This document shows, one piece after another, positions 1 through 12,700 of a DNA stretch of 64,000 bases. Position 1 is the stretch's first letter. Each line of letters begins with the position of its first letter. A program made the position numbers and the translations under genes. Source of the stretch: Nemopilema nomurai (taxonomy: Eukaryota; Cnidaria; Scyphozoa; Rhizostomeae; Rhizostomatidae); assembly GCA_003864495.1 (NCBI GenBank), contig ML133437.1, positions 1,240,001 to 1,304,000 on the forward strand, read 5' to 3'. A model generated the notes under the pieces. The model saw only the letters and a list, made by a program, of their open reading frames with translations. It had not been told where the DNA came from and did not search any database.

Positions 1-3000
1 CATAAATGGGATAGTAAGGCTCTAGTTGAGCTGGAACAATCAAAGGAGCAGAATATGCCATTAATCGTCCTTGGAGCAAATGATAAAAAATTGATAACGA
101 CTGCTTTACAGCTTGTTGCATGCCTTGGAATCTACTTACATTTAAAGCCTGGTGTATGCCTGCCATGCTCTGATAGAAGTCATTTCTGGACATTGCTCGA
201 AGATGCTAAAAAAGAGACCTCTATTGATGAAGCATTTCTTTTGCTTAATGTAAAAAGTATGTGCTCATTGGTTAAGAATAGAGAATTTGGACAACTCATT
301 GTTAACAAATCACTTTCAGAAATTTTTGGGGCTTTGATACAAATAGGATTCAAGGCCAAACCAATGAGTGGAAAAGGGCTAGAGGTGAAAGTAAATGATG
401 ACACGGATGAAAGGGAACAATCATTTATGTACAGTTTATGTAGGCATCAGAGGGATTGGTGTAAATTCCAACTGCAAGGACTGCTAGCTTCAGCTTATCA
501 ACCACTTGTAATGAGAAACTTGTTGATACTACAAGGATTTAGAAACTCCAGACAAGCAGACAAAAAATCTTCTGCAAATCCAAAATGGTTGCAAAGGATT
601 TGCTCCAAGTTACTTTCACAGAGATTGATGGAGAAAAATGGTTTACAAAACATGCTATGTGCTGTTTTTGAGGAGCATAGTGTTGGTAAGCATGATAGGT
701 ATAAATGGATACTTCTTGTGGCGATCTTATAGGCATCATTTCTAACTCATGTCTGATTTAAAAGCAATTATGGATGATTTTTCACAAATATAACTTGTTG
801 CTGATCAGTACAAACAAATTTTCAAAATGCAGCTTGTTTTCTGCAGCTTCAAAAGTCTCTGTGAAGTTCAAGCTTGTCATATTTTGCACAAAGAATCGAA
901 AAAGCGGTGACTATCCAGCTTCTTAAGGAAATTATAATGTTCTCAAAACGTTGTTGTGGTATGATAAAAGCACAACATTGAGCAGTATTGATCACTCTAG
1001 AATGGAGTGTTAAGATGAATTGAGACATGCGATGAACTGCATTTCTGAGCAATGGAAGGCATTGACTGGAATATATGAATATTTGAATCTAATGAAGAAT
1101 AAATCATTTTACCTATTTTTTGCTGTTTTAACTCTACATCTTTCTATTCACAACAATTATACTACCAATTCAAAAAGACTGTGACTCCTTACAATACAGA
1201 TAAAGGATAGATTGGCCAAATGATTATTATGATGATTATCATTTTGAAATGTTTGTTGATGGCAATGGCAGTGGACAGGCTGTTTTAAGAAATTTAATTG
1301 TGTTGACTGTATCACTTTGAGACAGAGAATCAATGCTGAAGATTAATGGCAAGATATGTCCTTTATACAGGCTTTTTTGTGTTTGGCTTTGGTGATGCAA
1401 ACATTTGAGTAACAAGTTGTAAGTACATTTATAATTTGGCTTTCATTTGTTACAGGAAATGAAGGAGTAAAACTGATTGATGCCATTGGCTATCTGGTTT
1501 CCAGTTGCCCCTATCAAGCAAATTCCTTAGAAGAATACTATGAGAACATTGGTCATCAGGTTATATCTTTAGCGTTGCTTACCATTCATAAAGTAGACTG
1601 TGGCAATCTTAATTTGACTGTGTCAACACAACATGACTATGTTCCTTACCTGATAACCACACCACTTATGAAACAAGGCCTTTAAGTGATTCTTGAAGCA
1701 AATGTAATCAGGTATAGAAGACAGGGAATTCTTTTTGTTCTTTCAAAATGAAGTCCTACTTTAGCTGCAAAACACCCTTCACACTCTTTGCCCAATTTTC
1801 TTTTGTCCATACTTCATTTTTTGTTAAGACCATAACCTGGTGTTGAATGATCCTGATAAATAGTTTCATTGTGCATACAGCAGCAACATGCTTCCATGTT
1901 CTTGACTTTTTTAGATGTTACAGAAATTACTGTTGTTAATTTTAGAACTAAGAGCCAACATAGATGGGTCCTGACATAACATTGCCAATTTGAAAATAGA
2001 AAGTCAGTGATGTGTGAGAAAAAGCTTCTCTATAATTGTACATTATTTAAGCAAATATAGATTTAATATTACAGGTACTAGGATTGTTGGATATGCAAGA
2101 AACTAGTGAGCAAGCTAATACTCTGTACAGCAAGGTTGCTGTAAATTGTATATCTTGGATGCTGAAAAAAGATGTGGGACTAACAAAAAAATTCGTTTTT
2201 ATACCATTAATGAAACCTCTGTACAGGATGGCATGCAGAAAGAAAGGTGTGTTTTTAAGCCAGCTCAGAAGCTTTCCATATTGTTTGTGACTTTGTTTTG
2301 TAATCTTGTTTTTTCTGGACAGTTACCTGGCAGTATCCTAACATTCATTTACTATTTACCAAATGTATATCTTATGCTGCATTTAGGATGATTTTTCTAT
2401 TATGACATTCATTCCTGTCTACTTATTCATCAAATGTGACATCCCCACCTGCCCAGAGGTTGATTCCTTTTGTGAATTGAAGGTATAGAGATATTTTTTC
2501 TCTTTTTTAGATTTTTTGAGGGATGAAGTTGTTGTATCTGCAAGAGAGTTGAACGTTCTGATAAAAAAAATACATCAGGTAAAGCGCCATGCAATTGAAA
2601 ATAATCACTTAAATACTTTCTCGTGTGTATGAAATTAGAGCCATAAACTTGTGAATTGAAAGCCAAATATGATGAAAGTTTTCTTTGTAGATTTCCACTC
2701 ATAGCAGAGGCTCAGAGGCAGGTTTAGTTGATGTAATTTCAAAAGCATCGCAACCATTATTTGAAATCTATTGTTTCCTTGGCAGCGGAATATCCCATTT
2801 AAGGTATTGTATAGTTACCATTTTTGGTGAAATATCCTTTCATTGCTGGGTACCCGATTGTTCTTCCGGTTGATTTCAGTCCCAATTTGAAAGCGCGCTT
2901 CGCTGAAGGCCAATAAATCAGTGATAGGCCAATTAATCCCATAGCACTAACTTAGTTGGCTATAATCCTCATTTTTCAGTTGATCTTGTTGTTTGTATTC

Positions 3001-6000
3001 ACTTCGCCTTTTAGGTCCCAGCTCAACGAAATTCTTGTTTGGTTGCTACGATTCTCTACGAATGAAGATACACGTGAAATGCTGTTTTTCTTTCTTCTGG
3101 GCGAGGCAGTTCAGTTGTCTCACAAGCAAGACAGAATAGCTGTAAGTCCAACTTGTCTGAAATTCAGACAAGACTCAGCTGGCTCTTTGTGGATCGTGTC
3201 CAAAACGGATTCCGACGTGGAAGATTCTTGTGAAGCCACAAGCAGCAGTAGCACGGAACAAAGAGTTATTGCCATTCTTTCGTTGCTCAGTTCCTTTCAG
3301 GATTCTGTTATCCCAGAAGATTTCTTTGTCTTCTTGCTGGGGAAGCTAAATGACACTTTGAATGAAAAGAAGGCTCCCGCAAAAGGTAGATTTACATTTT
3401 ATCTATTGTATTGCAATTGCAAAGCTGTCCTATTCCAATGCTTTTGTATTGCAACGAGGCTCTGGAACCATTGGAAAATCTAACTACATTTATGTTTATG
3501 ATATATAAACTTCTTCGTTAAGGCAACCTTAAGCCAAAATTTTGCCATTGAGCAATCAAAGTTAGATTTTCACGTTGTGCAGTTGAAGAGAATATTTATT
3601 TTTGTACAGCCCACTATCTGCAGAAGACTAGAAAGGTGTAACGTAAATTTAATACAATGTTTAGGGGAAGAACTGTTGGCTCTGGATGGCGTTATCTCTG
3701 ATCTGAAGTATCACATCCCATTGGTCAGCATGATCGCCTCCATTTGTGATAAGTTTGGTGATAATGTGTTGCAAAACCCAACGCCCACTTTGTCCTTCAT
3801 AAAAACGTCCATGGAGTGTTGTTTGAATGCTGCTAATAGCAGCGATGGCGCTGCAGAATTTGACCTCCCAACCGGACGTAGAAGTGAGACTCTAGAAATG
3901 GCCGTGATGATTCTTTCACTAATTGTAAACTCTGCAGCAGAGGTAAGTGCCACGTCCGATTTTGCACGATGCTATCTTCAATTTCTCTTTTTCGGTTGTC
4001 CCTTTCATTTATCTATTCATTTCAAATATTTCCATTCTTATAAAAAGTTAATTAAACCAAAGTGAATGTTAAAAATGAGGTTCAGATTATGTCTCTGTAA
4101 ATCGAAATAGCCCGACTCATATTTATTTATTCGTTTTTCAAAACACTTTGATGAAAATTCGTTTTAACTTTTGTGAATTGTAAACAATATCGTATCTTGT
4201 GTCTTTTCAGACTAACGAATTTGAAGGGCTGATGGAATTTGTTGATGTGCTTGATAAGATTGAAAAGTCGTCGTCAGCGGAGCAGATCCGACAGGCGGCT
4301 AATAGAATGCGCGTTTGTATTTTGACGCGCGGCTCTGTTACCTCGGAACCGCAGCATGAGAGCAAATTTCATGAAGGGCCTGGGCAACAACAAGGTGGTG
4401 AGTCCTTTGTAGTGATACGTTCTGTCTTCTTAGATCGAGATATTTTCCATCTATGAGCTTCCGCTCGCGTCCTCTTCTGTCGGAGCTACAATGCCTGCCA
4501 AAAGTCCTTGGAACACCTCAGTATTTTCTCTGGTTTTTGTATTTTTCATTTCTTTGACACGCCACAAGCTGTTAATCCCCCTCCTCCCCCCTAAAACAAT
4601 GTTGGTAACAAAGTAAAGCATTCAGTCAATCTGGGGAAAAAGTTTGGTGTAAAATCGACGCTTCGTTTAGCAGCAACACAACATTGTTCGAAGGGGGGAG
4701 GGGGATGAGTGAACGCGAGTCAAAGAATTGTCGCAAATGTGCCAACAATTTTGGCAGGCATTGTAGGTGGTACTAATCTTCTCTAATAATATCCTGTAGG
4801 CTGTGCTTATAAAACATACTGTCACCAATAAACACCTCCATATTCGCTTCTGTGCTGTAAAAACAGAATTTTAGTCATTATTGTGTTTGGAAACATGTTC
4901 CGTTCTCTTCAGACCGAGGTTTCACGAAGGATGAATATGATATTGCAATGAAAGAGCTTTCAGATCCTCTTGTATCAACCCGGGGACATGCAATAATACG
5001 TTTGACATCGATGTTGGTGCGCGGTGACGACAAAGCCTTGAGAAATGCAGAAAAACTCATGTGCATGTTCTTTGAAAACCTGTCCCATGAAGACTCGTTT
5101 GTCTACCTTGCATCTGTTCGAGGTTTAGCCGCTCTTGCAAGAAGCCATCACAATATTGTCATCCCCCTACTTGCCAAAGAATTTGCAATGTTTTCGTCCA
5201 AAGACACTTCTGAGAATATGAATGTCACTTCAGGTATGACTTGAAGTATTGCATTTTGTCTGCGCGAGGATGTGTAATAACATATATTTAAAAGCATAAG
5301 ACGACCGCTGGACCGAAAGCAAACGCATTTTTTGGAATGTCAGCAAACACTGAACCGTGTTTTTCTTGCATTGCTTTGACTTTCGCATGCTTCTAAAACC
5401 GATCTCACCATTTCTTTTAGAATACTATTTATATTAATCTCTAACCGTCGAGGCAAATAAAAATCTTCCTTTTTAGACAGTAAAGAGCGACTTTGTCTTT
5501 CTACCGAAAATCGGTTGAAGATTGGTGAAGCGATGACAAAAGCTCTAGCGTCTTGTGGCCCAACTATAGCAAGCTATTCCCAGACAGTTCTAGCTGCACT
5601 TCTGACTGGCATGAAAGATGAGGATGGCGATGTTCGTGCAAGCAGTTTATCAAATGTTGGGGATTTATGCAAATTGTTGGGTTTTGCCATCAATCCTGTC
5701 ATACAGGAGGTAAGAAGTACCCTCTGTTGCAGAAAAGCTGTTTAATTTCATTCATTGAGAATTGCAGAGACAGGACATATTTCGCTAGCAACTCTCTTAT
5801 TTCAATTCAAACGTATAAATTTCAACTCATCGGAGAAATAGCTTACAGTAACGCTAAAATCTAACGCTTTTATGGTTTTCTCAAATTGGCACTCTTGCAA
5901 GGGAATTTTAAGTTTTATGTTTTATTTTCTGCTCTTATTTACATTTGGTGCTATTTAATAGCAGTGATCAGCTGGTCTCTTATCAAGGCTAGGTTTTGGT

Positions 6001-6598
6001 CCACATGTACTATCGCTTTGAACTTTTGTTTGACCTATTATGTTTATCTTTCCATACTTTTGTAGCTTTTAAACTGCATCTCATCTGTCTTGAAATTTGA
6101 CAAAGATCTTAAAGTGAAGACAGCCGCCGTGCGAGTCTTGAAACTACTACTAGATGGTTGTGGCAGAGACATCTCTCCGGTAAGAATCGAATCTTGTTTT
6201 TCCCCATACTTCCCAACTAGCAGTTTGCCATGCTACACTGCCTTTGCTTTTAATTGATTATTGATTAAGATTATTGATTACTTGTTGTCATCAGATCTAA
6301 CGCATATGCGAAAAACAAAAACTCACGCAGTTAATGCTGATTTGTGTTGCTGCAGTTTTCAAGGCAGTGACCCTACGACTCAAACGGTGGTTTGCAAATG
6401 TTGTACTTTGTTTTCAAGGTTCTTAGCACTGTCATGAGGGATATATACCGCACTCTCAAATCTGTCATTAACACAGAAACTGATGAAGTTGTTTTGGGTT
6501 CTGCTCACGATGCACTTTTGCACCTTGAATCAATAATGAAGGAGGTTCTTTTCCCCAACCAAAGTTTCAAGAAACAAATTCGAGTACTTCGACATTGA
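1..6598 (+). CDS. TANGO6: TANGO6 (transport and Golgi organization 6), 3' part, 5' end outside window
   Basis: Twelve exons with open frame: 1-685 (continues left), 1456-1559, 2075-2246, 2511-2578, 2691-2803, 3015-3385, about 3632-3942, 4211-4397, 4913-5233, 5477-5709, 6066-6179, 6419-6598 (TGA). They give about 952 C-terminal residues; the human protein is near 1,090, so perhaps 100-150 residues lie upstream. Diagnostic stretches are YQPLVMRNLLILQG in the first exon, LSHEDSFVYLASVRGLAAL in the ninth, and DGDVRASSLSNVGDLC in the tenth, typical of the HEAT/ARM-like C-terminal region. The end, FPNQSFKKQIRVLRH, matches the family C-terminus. Family role: a large alpha-helical repeat protein needed for ER-Golgi trafficking. 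The acceptor of the exon at 3632 is uncertain: a better polypyrimidine AG at 3609 breaks phase, while AG at 3631 keeps it. Introns of 0.2-0.8 kb hold no other gene; intron 8 holds a MITE. Confidence 0.9.
4486..4766. mobile_element. Foldback MITE in TANGO6 intron 8
   Basis: The 18-bp ends CTACAATGCCTGCCAAAA and its exact reverse complement delimit 281 bp. The inverted similarity continues inward: a T/C-rich block with TTCTTTGAC and a run of C at about 4552-4590 is mirrored, with mismatches, by the G-rich block and GTCAAAGAA at about 4690-4730. There is no coding capacity. I see no clear target-site duplication, so the superfamily is unassigned. Confidence 0.65.
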
Positions 6599-7069
6599 GG
6601 TCAGCCAACTGCTGCAGGATATCTAACACGCGTGTGGTAATCCCCCGATTCGCTTCGGTTTGTCACTTGGTTTGGTAGCATCTACTTGGAGACCATAACA
6701 CCTGAAAACCCGAGTGCCAAGAACAACTGTGGCTTCCAACACCCTGCGAGCGTTCTGCCAGGATAACAATTTTCAGAAAAGTGGCAAGGTTTACTGCTAC
6801 GTTAATTGAAACTTCTCGTATTTTCATTGATTTTCAGAATAATCAATGAATAATCATCGTCCAGCCATTGTCTATGCTTTTCGCTAGTGTATCAAATCTC
6901 AAACCTTAAAATTTTGTTTTCTTGTTTTATCAACCAAGAAAATTGGATAATTGAAACCTTATAATTAACATATTAAATGCAACCCATATGTATGCATTTA
7001 TATTTCGGCTCTACCGCACTCAAATCTGATTGTCAAAAGTTTATTAGAAAACCGAAATAAAATTAGAAA

Positions 7070-7560
7070 TTGGGATTAGAAATTGGAATTAGAGAGAATC
7101 AAGGGCCTATAGCAGTCCTACCAGTCATGTCAAAAATATATGAACGAATAATCTCTAGTCAAATTATTTGCTATATTGATGATATTTTGTATCGCTTTAT
7201 TGATGATATTTTATCTACCTATCTTCGTGCGTATCGGCTACAAGACCCAACATGCACTCCTTAAATGGGTTGAAAAGTGCAGACCCCCTAGCTATGAAAC
7301 GGTTTGTATGAGCAATTCTAATCAACCTATTTAAGGCATTTGATTGTCTGAATCACAAACTACTCGTGGCAAAGCTTGAGGCATATGGTTTCAATAGATC
7401 ATACTCACAGCTTGCATATAACTCTGTTTTGAATAGCAAACAGCAAGTTAAGGTTAATGGGAAATTCAGGTCTTGGAATGAGTAAATAAAGGGTGTACCA
7501 AAAGGTTCTGTTTTGGGGCCCATCTTGTTCAATATATTTCTAAATTAATATATTTCTTTC
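7070..7560 (+). pseudogene. Decayed non-LTR reverse transcriptase fragment
   Basis: Scattered frames retain RT-family peptides: GPIAVLPVMSKIYERI near 7103-7150, then NLFKAFDCLNHKLLVAKLEA near 7325-7385 and KGVPKGSVLGPILFNIF near 7490-7540 (the 'PQGSVLGP'-type block with K for Q). Stops and frame changes separate them and the catalytic FADD box is absent. These are RT palm-domain motifs of the jockey/CR1 type. It is an old dead copy from a different lineage than the element at 57.5 kb, judging by the differing blocks. Confidence 0.7.
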
Positions 7561-7915
7561 TGTTGAGGAATGAGATTAAATTACGCTGATAGATATAATA
7601 GTAGAGAAATTAAACCCTGGTAAATGTCATATTTTGTTTTTTGGGGGAGGGGTTGTGGCAGTACAGACGTGCCATATTTGTGAGACTATGGTAACAGAAA
7701 CGGTGAAGGAAAACTTCTCGATGTAACCTTGGATTTGAACCTTGATTTCAAGAGTCTTTTGAATGCAATGTGTAAAAAAGCTGCACGCACTTGCACGCAT
7801 TTCAAGTTGCATGAATATTGAGAAATTAAAGATTACGGTAAATATTTTTTCAAGTCCCAGTTTAGCTATTGTCCACGTTTCTGGATGCTTCATGACAGGT
7901 CAGTTAATAACCATG

Positions 7916-8306
7916 TACACGCTTTTTTATAAGGAACCACTTTATAAGGAACCTACACGAAAAAGGCCGAAATATTTAAATAACTTATACCACTAAAAAT
8001 GAAATCTTTTCGATTTGAAACATTTTCATAACTGCAAGCATCAAGAACTAAAAAGCCGGTTCTATTCATTTGCAGCCAATACTCACAAAGATTGTTTGCT
8101 ATTCGTGTGTCAAGTGCTTGATTGAGTAGTTTTCGCATATGCTGTCTCGCCCCTCTCTCTTGTAAGTGTTAAGGCTTATTGTAGTCAAAACACCAAAAGT
8201 GAGAACTTAAGGAACTTTTGGTACTAAATTCTGATGATTCGAGGTCTACTAATAAGGAACTTTTGGAAATAGGCCTTGAGGTAGGTTCCTTATAAAAAAG
8301 CGTGTA
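7916..8306. mobile_element. MITE with 21-bp terminal inverted repeats and TA target site, copy 1
   Basis: Ends are exact inverted repeats: CACGCTTTTTTATAAGGAAC at 7918 onwards and its reverse complement ending at 8304, each bordered by TA (7916-7917 and 8305-8306). TA flanks fit Tc1/mariner-type integration. The interior (391 bp overall) is noncoding. A second copy sits at 36993-37405, so this is a dispersed family. Confidence 0.8.
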
Positions 8307-8747
8307 ACATTTGAGCTAGCCATAAGAGCCGACCATATATAAAGAAATATTCTTCTCATTATAAATAGTATAAACAATATAGTTTCGCTGCAAGCACTCA
8401 TTCTCTGCATAGATACATACATACATACATCCTAATTTCAGAGCATCTTCTTAATTTATCGTTCGAACATCCCATTACATCAAATGTCAAGACAGCATTT
8501 TATATTCGGATTTGATCTCGAGTTTGTATCTTCAGTCAAATCACTGTTAAACTCTAGACTGTCGCCTGGTTATTTAGATGAACCATAGCTAATCCGAAGA
8601 GGCCAGTGCACTTGAAAGGAGAATTTCGGTCAAACAAGAACTTAACAGGAAGTGCAAACGAAATTCAGACAATGAATGCAAAACCGCAGATAAGCAGGGG
8701 GCTTGGGCGAAGACACACGGTCAAAAAGACCTGCTAACGACTTGGGC

Positions 8748-9713
8748 ATGAAAATTAACTTGGATTGCAAGCAGGAGATTGGTGAAACTTACCCCGACAA
8801 TGCAAGCGGGAATTTGCTGTCGAACTCAAAGCAAAGTATGCAACCAAATTTTGAACCCAAACCATGCAAATGTCCAGGTAGGAATCAAGCTTATGCACCT
8901 AATATTGCACTGAAAGATCGAGATTTGGCCGTGTGTTGGTAGTGACTTTCATCTTAATTCGAAACTAGATTTTCTGACATTCCCAAAAATTATGAAGTTT
9001 TTTTGCCCCTCCGTTTTCCTTCGATATTCTTGGGCGAGAAATCGAGTTGATTTGGCTGACGTTCCAGGCGAGACAATGTACGAACAAAGATTGTGGAAAT
9101 GTTAGGCTGAATTTTGTTGAGTGTGTGCAATTTTTAGGATATTTTGTTCTGCAGATAATGTCAATCTTCAAGTATTATCCGTCAAAATTTTAGAAATATG
9201 ATCCCGTTCAAATTTACCTGCCAAACATTTATGTAACAGCAGCTTGGCAAAAATCAAGCTATTCAAAATTAGGGAAATAAGGGTGTCTCAGTTCAGACCT
9301 GTCCACTCCCTCTGTTTTGCCGGGAGACTCCAGGCATTGCTTGCTTTTTCCCGGTTTTTTTATTTTCTCCCTGTTTTTACTTGTCTTTCAGTAGAGGTTT
9401 TCTTAAAAAAAATTTGATTGAAATGACTTGCTTTGTTGCAAAGTTTTTGTTAGTGTTTGCAAATTAACGAAAAGGTTAAAACCATTAGGAAGACGCTACC
9501 CATGATAATTGTTGTCACTATCTGTTTTGGCTACCATGGCTTTTATGACTGGTATGTTGTTTATAAATTCAACAAACTCCGGGGGATCGCCCTCTGCCTG
9601 GCCAAAACAATATTGAACATGATTTTGTCTTGTATTTTATATCACTCCTGTATTATATATAAAGGCTGGGATGAACTGGTTCCTTTCATCCAATGCCATC
9701 TCTTAGTTTGATT

Positions 9714-9761
<48 letters not shown>

Positions 9762-12700
9762 GCTTGAAAAGCAATAACAATTGTGATAAGGGTTAAACCA
9801 GAGTGGCTAAAGCCTTTGATGATATATCTCAATCTTTATATAAGCAGAAATCCCAATATAATGTATGTGTAGAACCAGCCTTTTCACATACATGATTTTA
9901 AGCAGTGCTTTCATATGGTTGTATTCACTGAATACTCTTGACCTGAAAATTTTGGGGTAGGGTTGAGGTCAGGTTTGAAACAATGAAATTTTGTCAGGTA
10001 AACCATACTGTCCAGATATGTTTAGAACATCAAACCCCATCTCCTTGAATTCTGGTTCATACAACTGGCTCTGTATTACTTTCACATCAGCTCTGAAATA
10101 CTATTAAAACTTGACATGTTTAAAGTGTGACATGTGAAACATGATTTTGAAACATTTCTTTGTGTGTGTTTAACTTTTGCCCTTCAGAGCAGTACCTCAT
10201 GTGTTGTGCTGTGCTGGCCTAATTTTCCTCAAGGTCCAGTTCTTTGATCAGCTTCAATCAAACTGCCAATTCGTTACAAGGCATGATTAGCCTTTCAAGT
10301 AAGAATTAAGTTTGAAAATTGGTATTCTTGAAATCATTAAGAGGTAAATTGCAGCATTGTGTTTCAGAGTAAAACATCAGCATTTTGTTTCAGAATTTTG
10401 AAGCTTTTGCAGACAGAAATTCGTATTCACATTTGATGCAGACAGAAATTCATCAAATTCCCTCTTTACATGGATTTTTGTGAGGGAAATAACCTTATTT
10501 TACATTAAATAACTTGCTTGGTTGGTATTTGTTTAAAATAATGCAGTTGTGGTACTGTTTCTATGCCAGACCATCGATAACTGGTATTATTGAATCTTGA
10601 AACTAAATGGAAAATCAAGGGGAATAGAGGGACAGGAATATTCAACACCGATCTAATACTAAAAGATTTTATTCAATGCATGTTACAAAATGGGCACTCA
10701 AACTATTAAATTGTCCCATCCATATATGAGACTACAGAAATCTCTAATAACAGTATGCATTGAATGAATGACTGTTAATTTATGTTTACTGTCTAATTAC
10801 CACACAGTGCCCTGATTTTTAAAGCTTCACATCTGAGACTTTTTGAATGAATTTTAACTCCACTCTCGCATCATTTAGTGACAGGGCTGCTTAATTGTTA
10901 TAGTGAAAAAGATGACTAGCCTAAATCATGATAGACCACAGGCTAACACTCAGTAATAGAGGATACACAAAGCCTAGAACAACACTGTACCCTAAAACAG
11001 ACAGAAAATTTTTCATGTGAAAAGTAAAAGACTGTATTAACATAATTAGCCTGAACTCATCAACAACAAAATGACCTGAGTCCAAGGAGCAACTCAAAAA
11101 GTCCAAATGCTGTACTATCAGTTAGTGAGCCAGTTAGCAAAATTATGTCAAAGCTTGAGACTCCTTTGCCCTATTTTGAAAAGGCAGTAGAAATTAGTAG
11201 CGTCTGATCAGGTGCTTTTTCAAATACAACCTAATCCGAGAAACGTTCCTTTTCAGTTGAGCCTTCTACACAACCACCTTTTTATAACCACCTAGGATCA
11301 GGCCCAAACGTGAAACAGCTCAGAGAAGGTTTGGAAGAAAGGTAATCATAACCTTTATCATTGTTCTCATGAAACTTGAAAATGCCTTGCACACACACAT
11401 ACTCTACTTTTGCACTCTTTTCATATAAGTTTCGATAGACATAACTTGTAGTTTTAGAAAATTTGGAATAAAATTCATCTTTTTAAGATTCAAAGTGACT
11501 GGCCATGCTCTGCGAATCGAGAGCGTGCGGTATACATCCAAGGAAGGGAAAAACCGGGAAGGCTGTCCTGTTGCGAAATGGGTGAGATTTTTCATGATTT
11601 CAAACACAATGTGCTCCCAAATTTAATGCTTGTTTTCTGTATCCTCTGTTTACTTCAATGATTGTTCGTTAGTCTTCGAAACAGACCGAGAGGCAAATCA
11701 CTTCGAAAAAATCTCGTACACCTTTTGTGAAAATCCTATTGTTTATGGAAGAATCCCTGGAAACCCATTGTTTTCGTGGAAATCTCGCACGCTTTTTGTA
11801 AGAGTGATTTGCCCCCCGGCTTTGACTGATGAATGGTAATTCATTATTTCAAAAAGAACGCCTGGCACCAAGCCAAAAGTTGTTCACATTTGGTTATGAA
11901 GACAGTGTTATAATTGTAGCATTTATTTTGATTTCCAACGATAGATCGCATTGAGCCGTTATTCATTCTACTACACAACATAAATGGAACGATATAATGT
12001 TATTATGGTCACGGTTTTAGGTGCTTCGTCGCAACGATGCGGAGGAGAAAGTGCTTGTAGTTGTTAGAGAAAGACCTGGTCATTCTTGCGAGGACAGTGT
12101 GATTATTATATCTATTGTTGTATGGGAAGGCTTCGAAATCAGCAAAGCCAACTACTTGTACCAGAGACTGACAAACTTGCTTAGTGAGCATGCGACAATG
12201 GTAACCCGAAGATGTGGCACCAATGAGACGTGAGATCATCAACACCATCCTTTTGTTTCATATTTGTTTCATGTTTCATATCTTGAGTGTCCATCTGTAC
12301 AGACAACTCTGGCAAACATTCGCTATATTGAATAGTAGCTATAGCCATTTGTTCATTTTATATATTTCAACAAAACCAGCAAACTGTGGGTTGAAAATGT
12401 CACAAAACAACATATTTTTGCTAAGAAAATGTGAATGCTGCAACAAGGGCTCTTTGTAGCCTATGACATTGGGTAGAGGTTGTATTAGTGGCGGTGCGTC
12501 TAATGGGGCAGTGCCCCAACTGGAATTTTCCACATGTCTTATTATGCTCACTGTGCATCATTTTTTTGAACTCAAAAATTTTACCCCAGCCACTTTCCCT
12601 TTAACGATATTTCAGAGAAATTATGATATTCAACCCAATGATCATTCCCCACTGCAAACAGACAAAACGGAAACAGCAACAGGCTTCAATTGATTTGAAA

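Larger units (their letters stand above)
6599..8747. other. TANGO6-TET intergenic region
   Basis: About 2.1 kb between the TANGO6 stop and the first TET codon I can support. It contains a decayed reverse-transcriptase relic (7070-7560), a TA-flanked MITE (7916-8306) and a short CATA run near 8410-8430. The TET promoter and any 5' noncoding exon should lie here, but no element was identifiable. I looked in all frames for the Cys spacing of a CXXC zinc finger and found none. Confidence 0.6.

Noticed and set aside
7627..8138. Small open frames on both strands between the RT relic and the MITE
   Set aside because: They overlap degraded mobile-element sequence and lack any domain.
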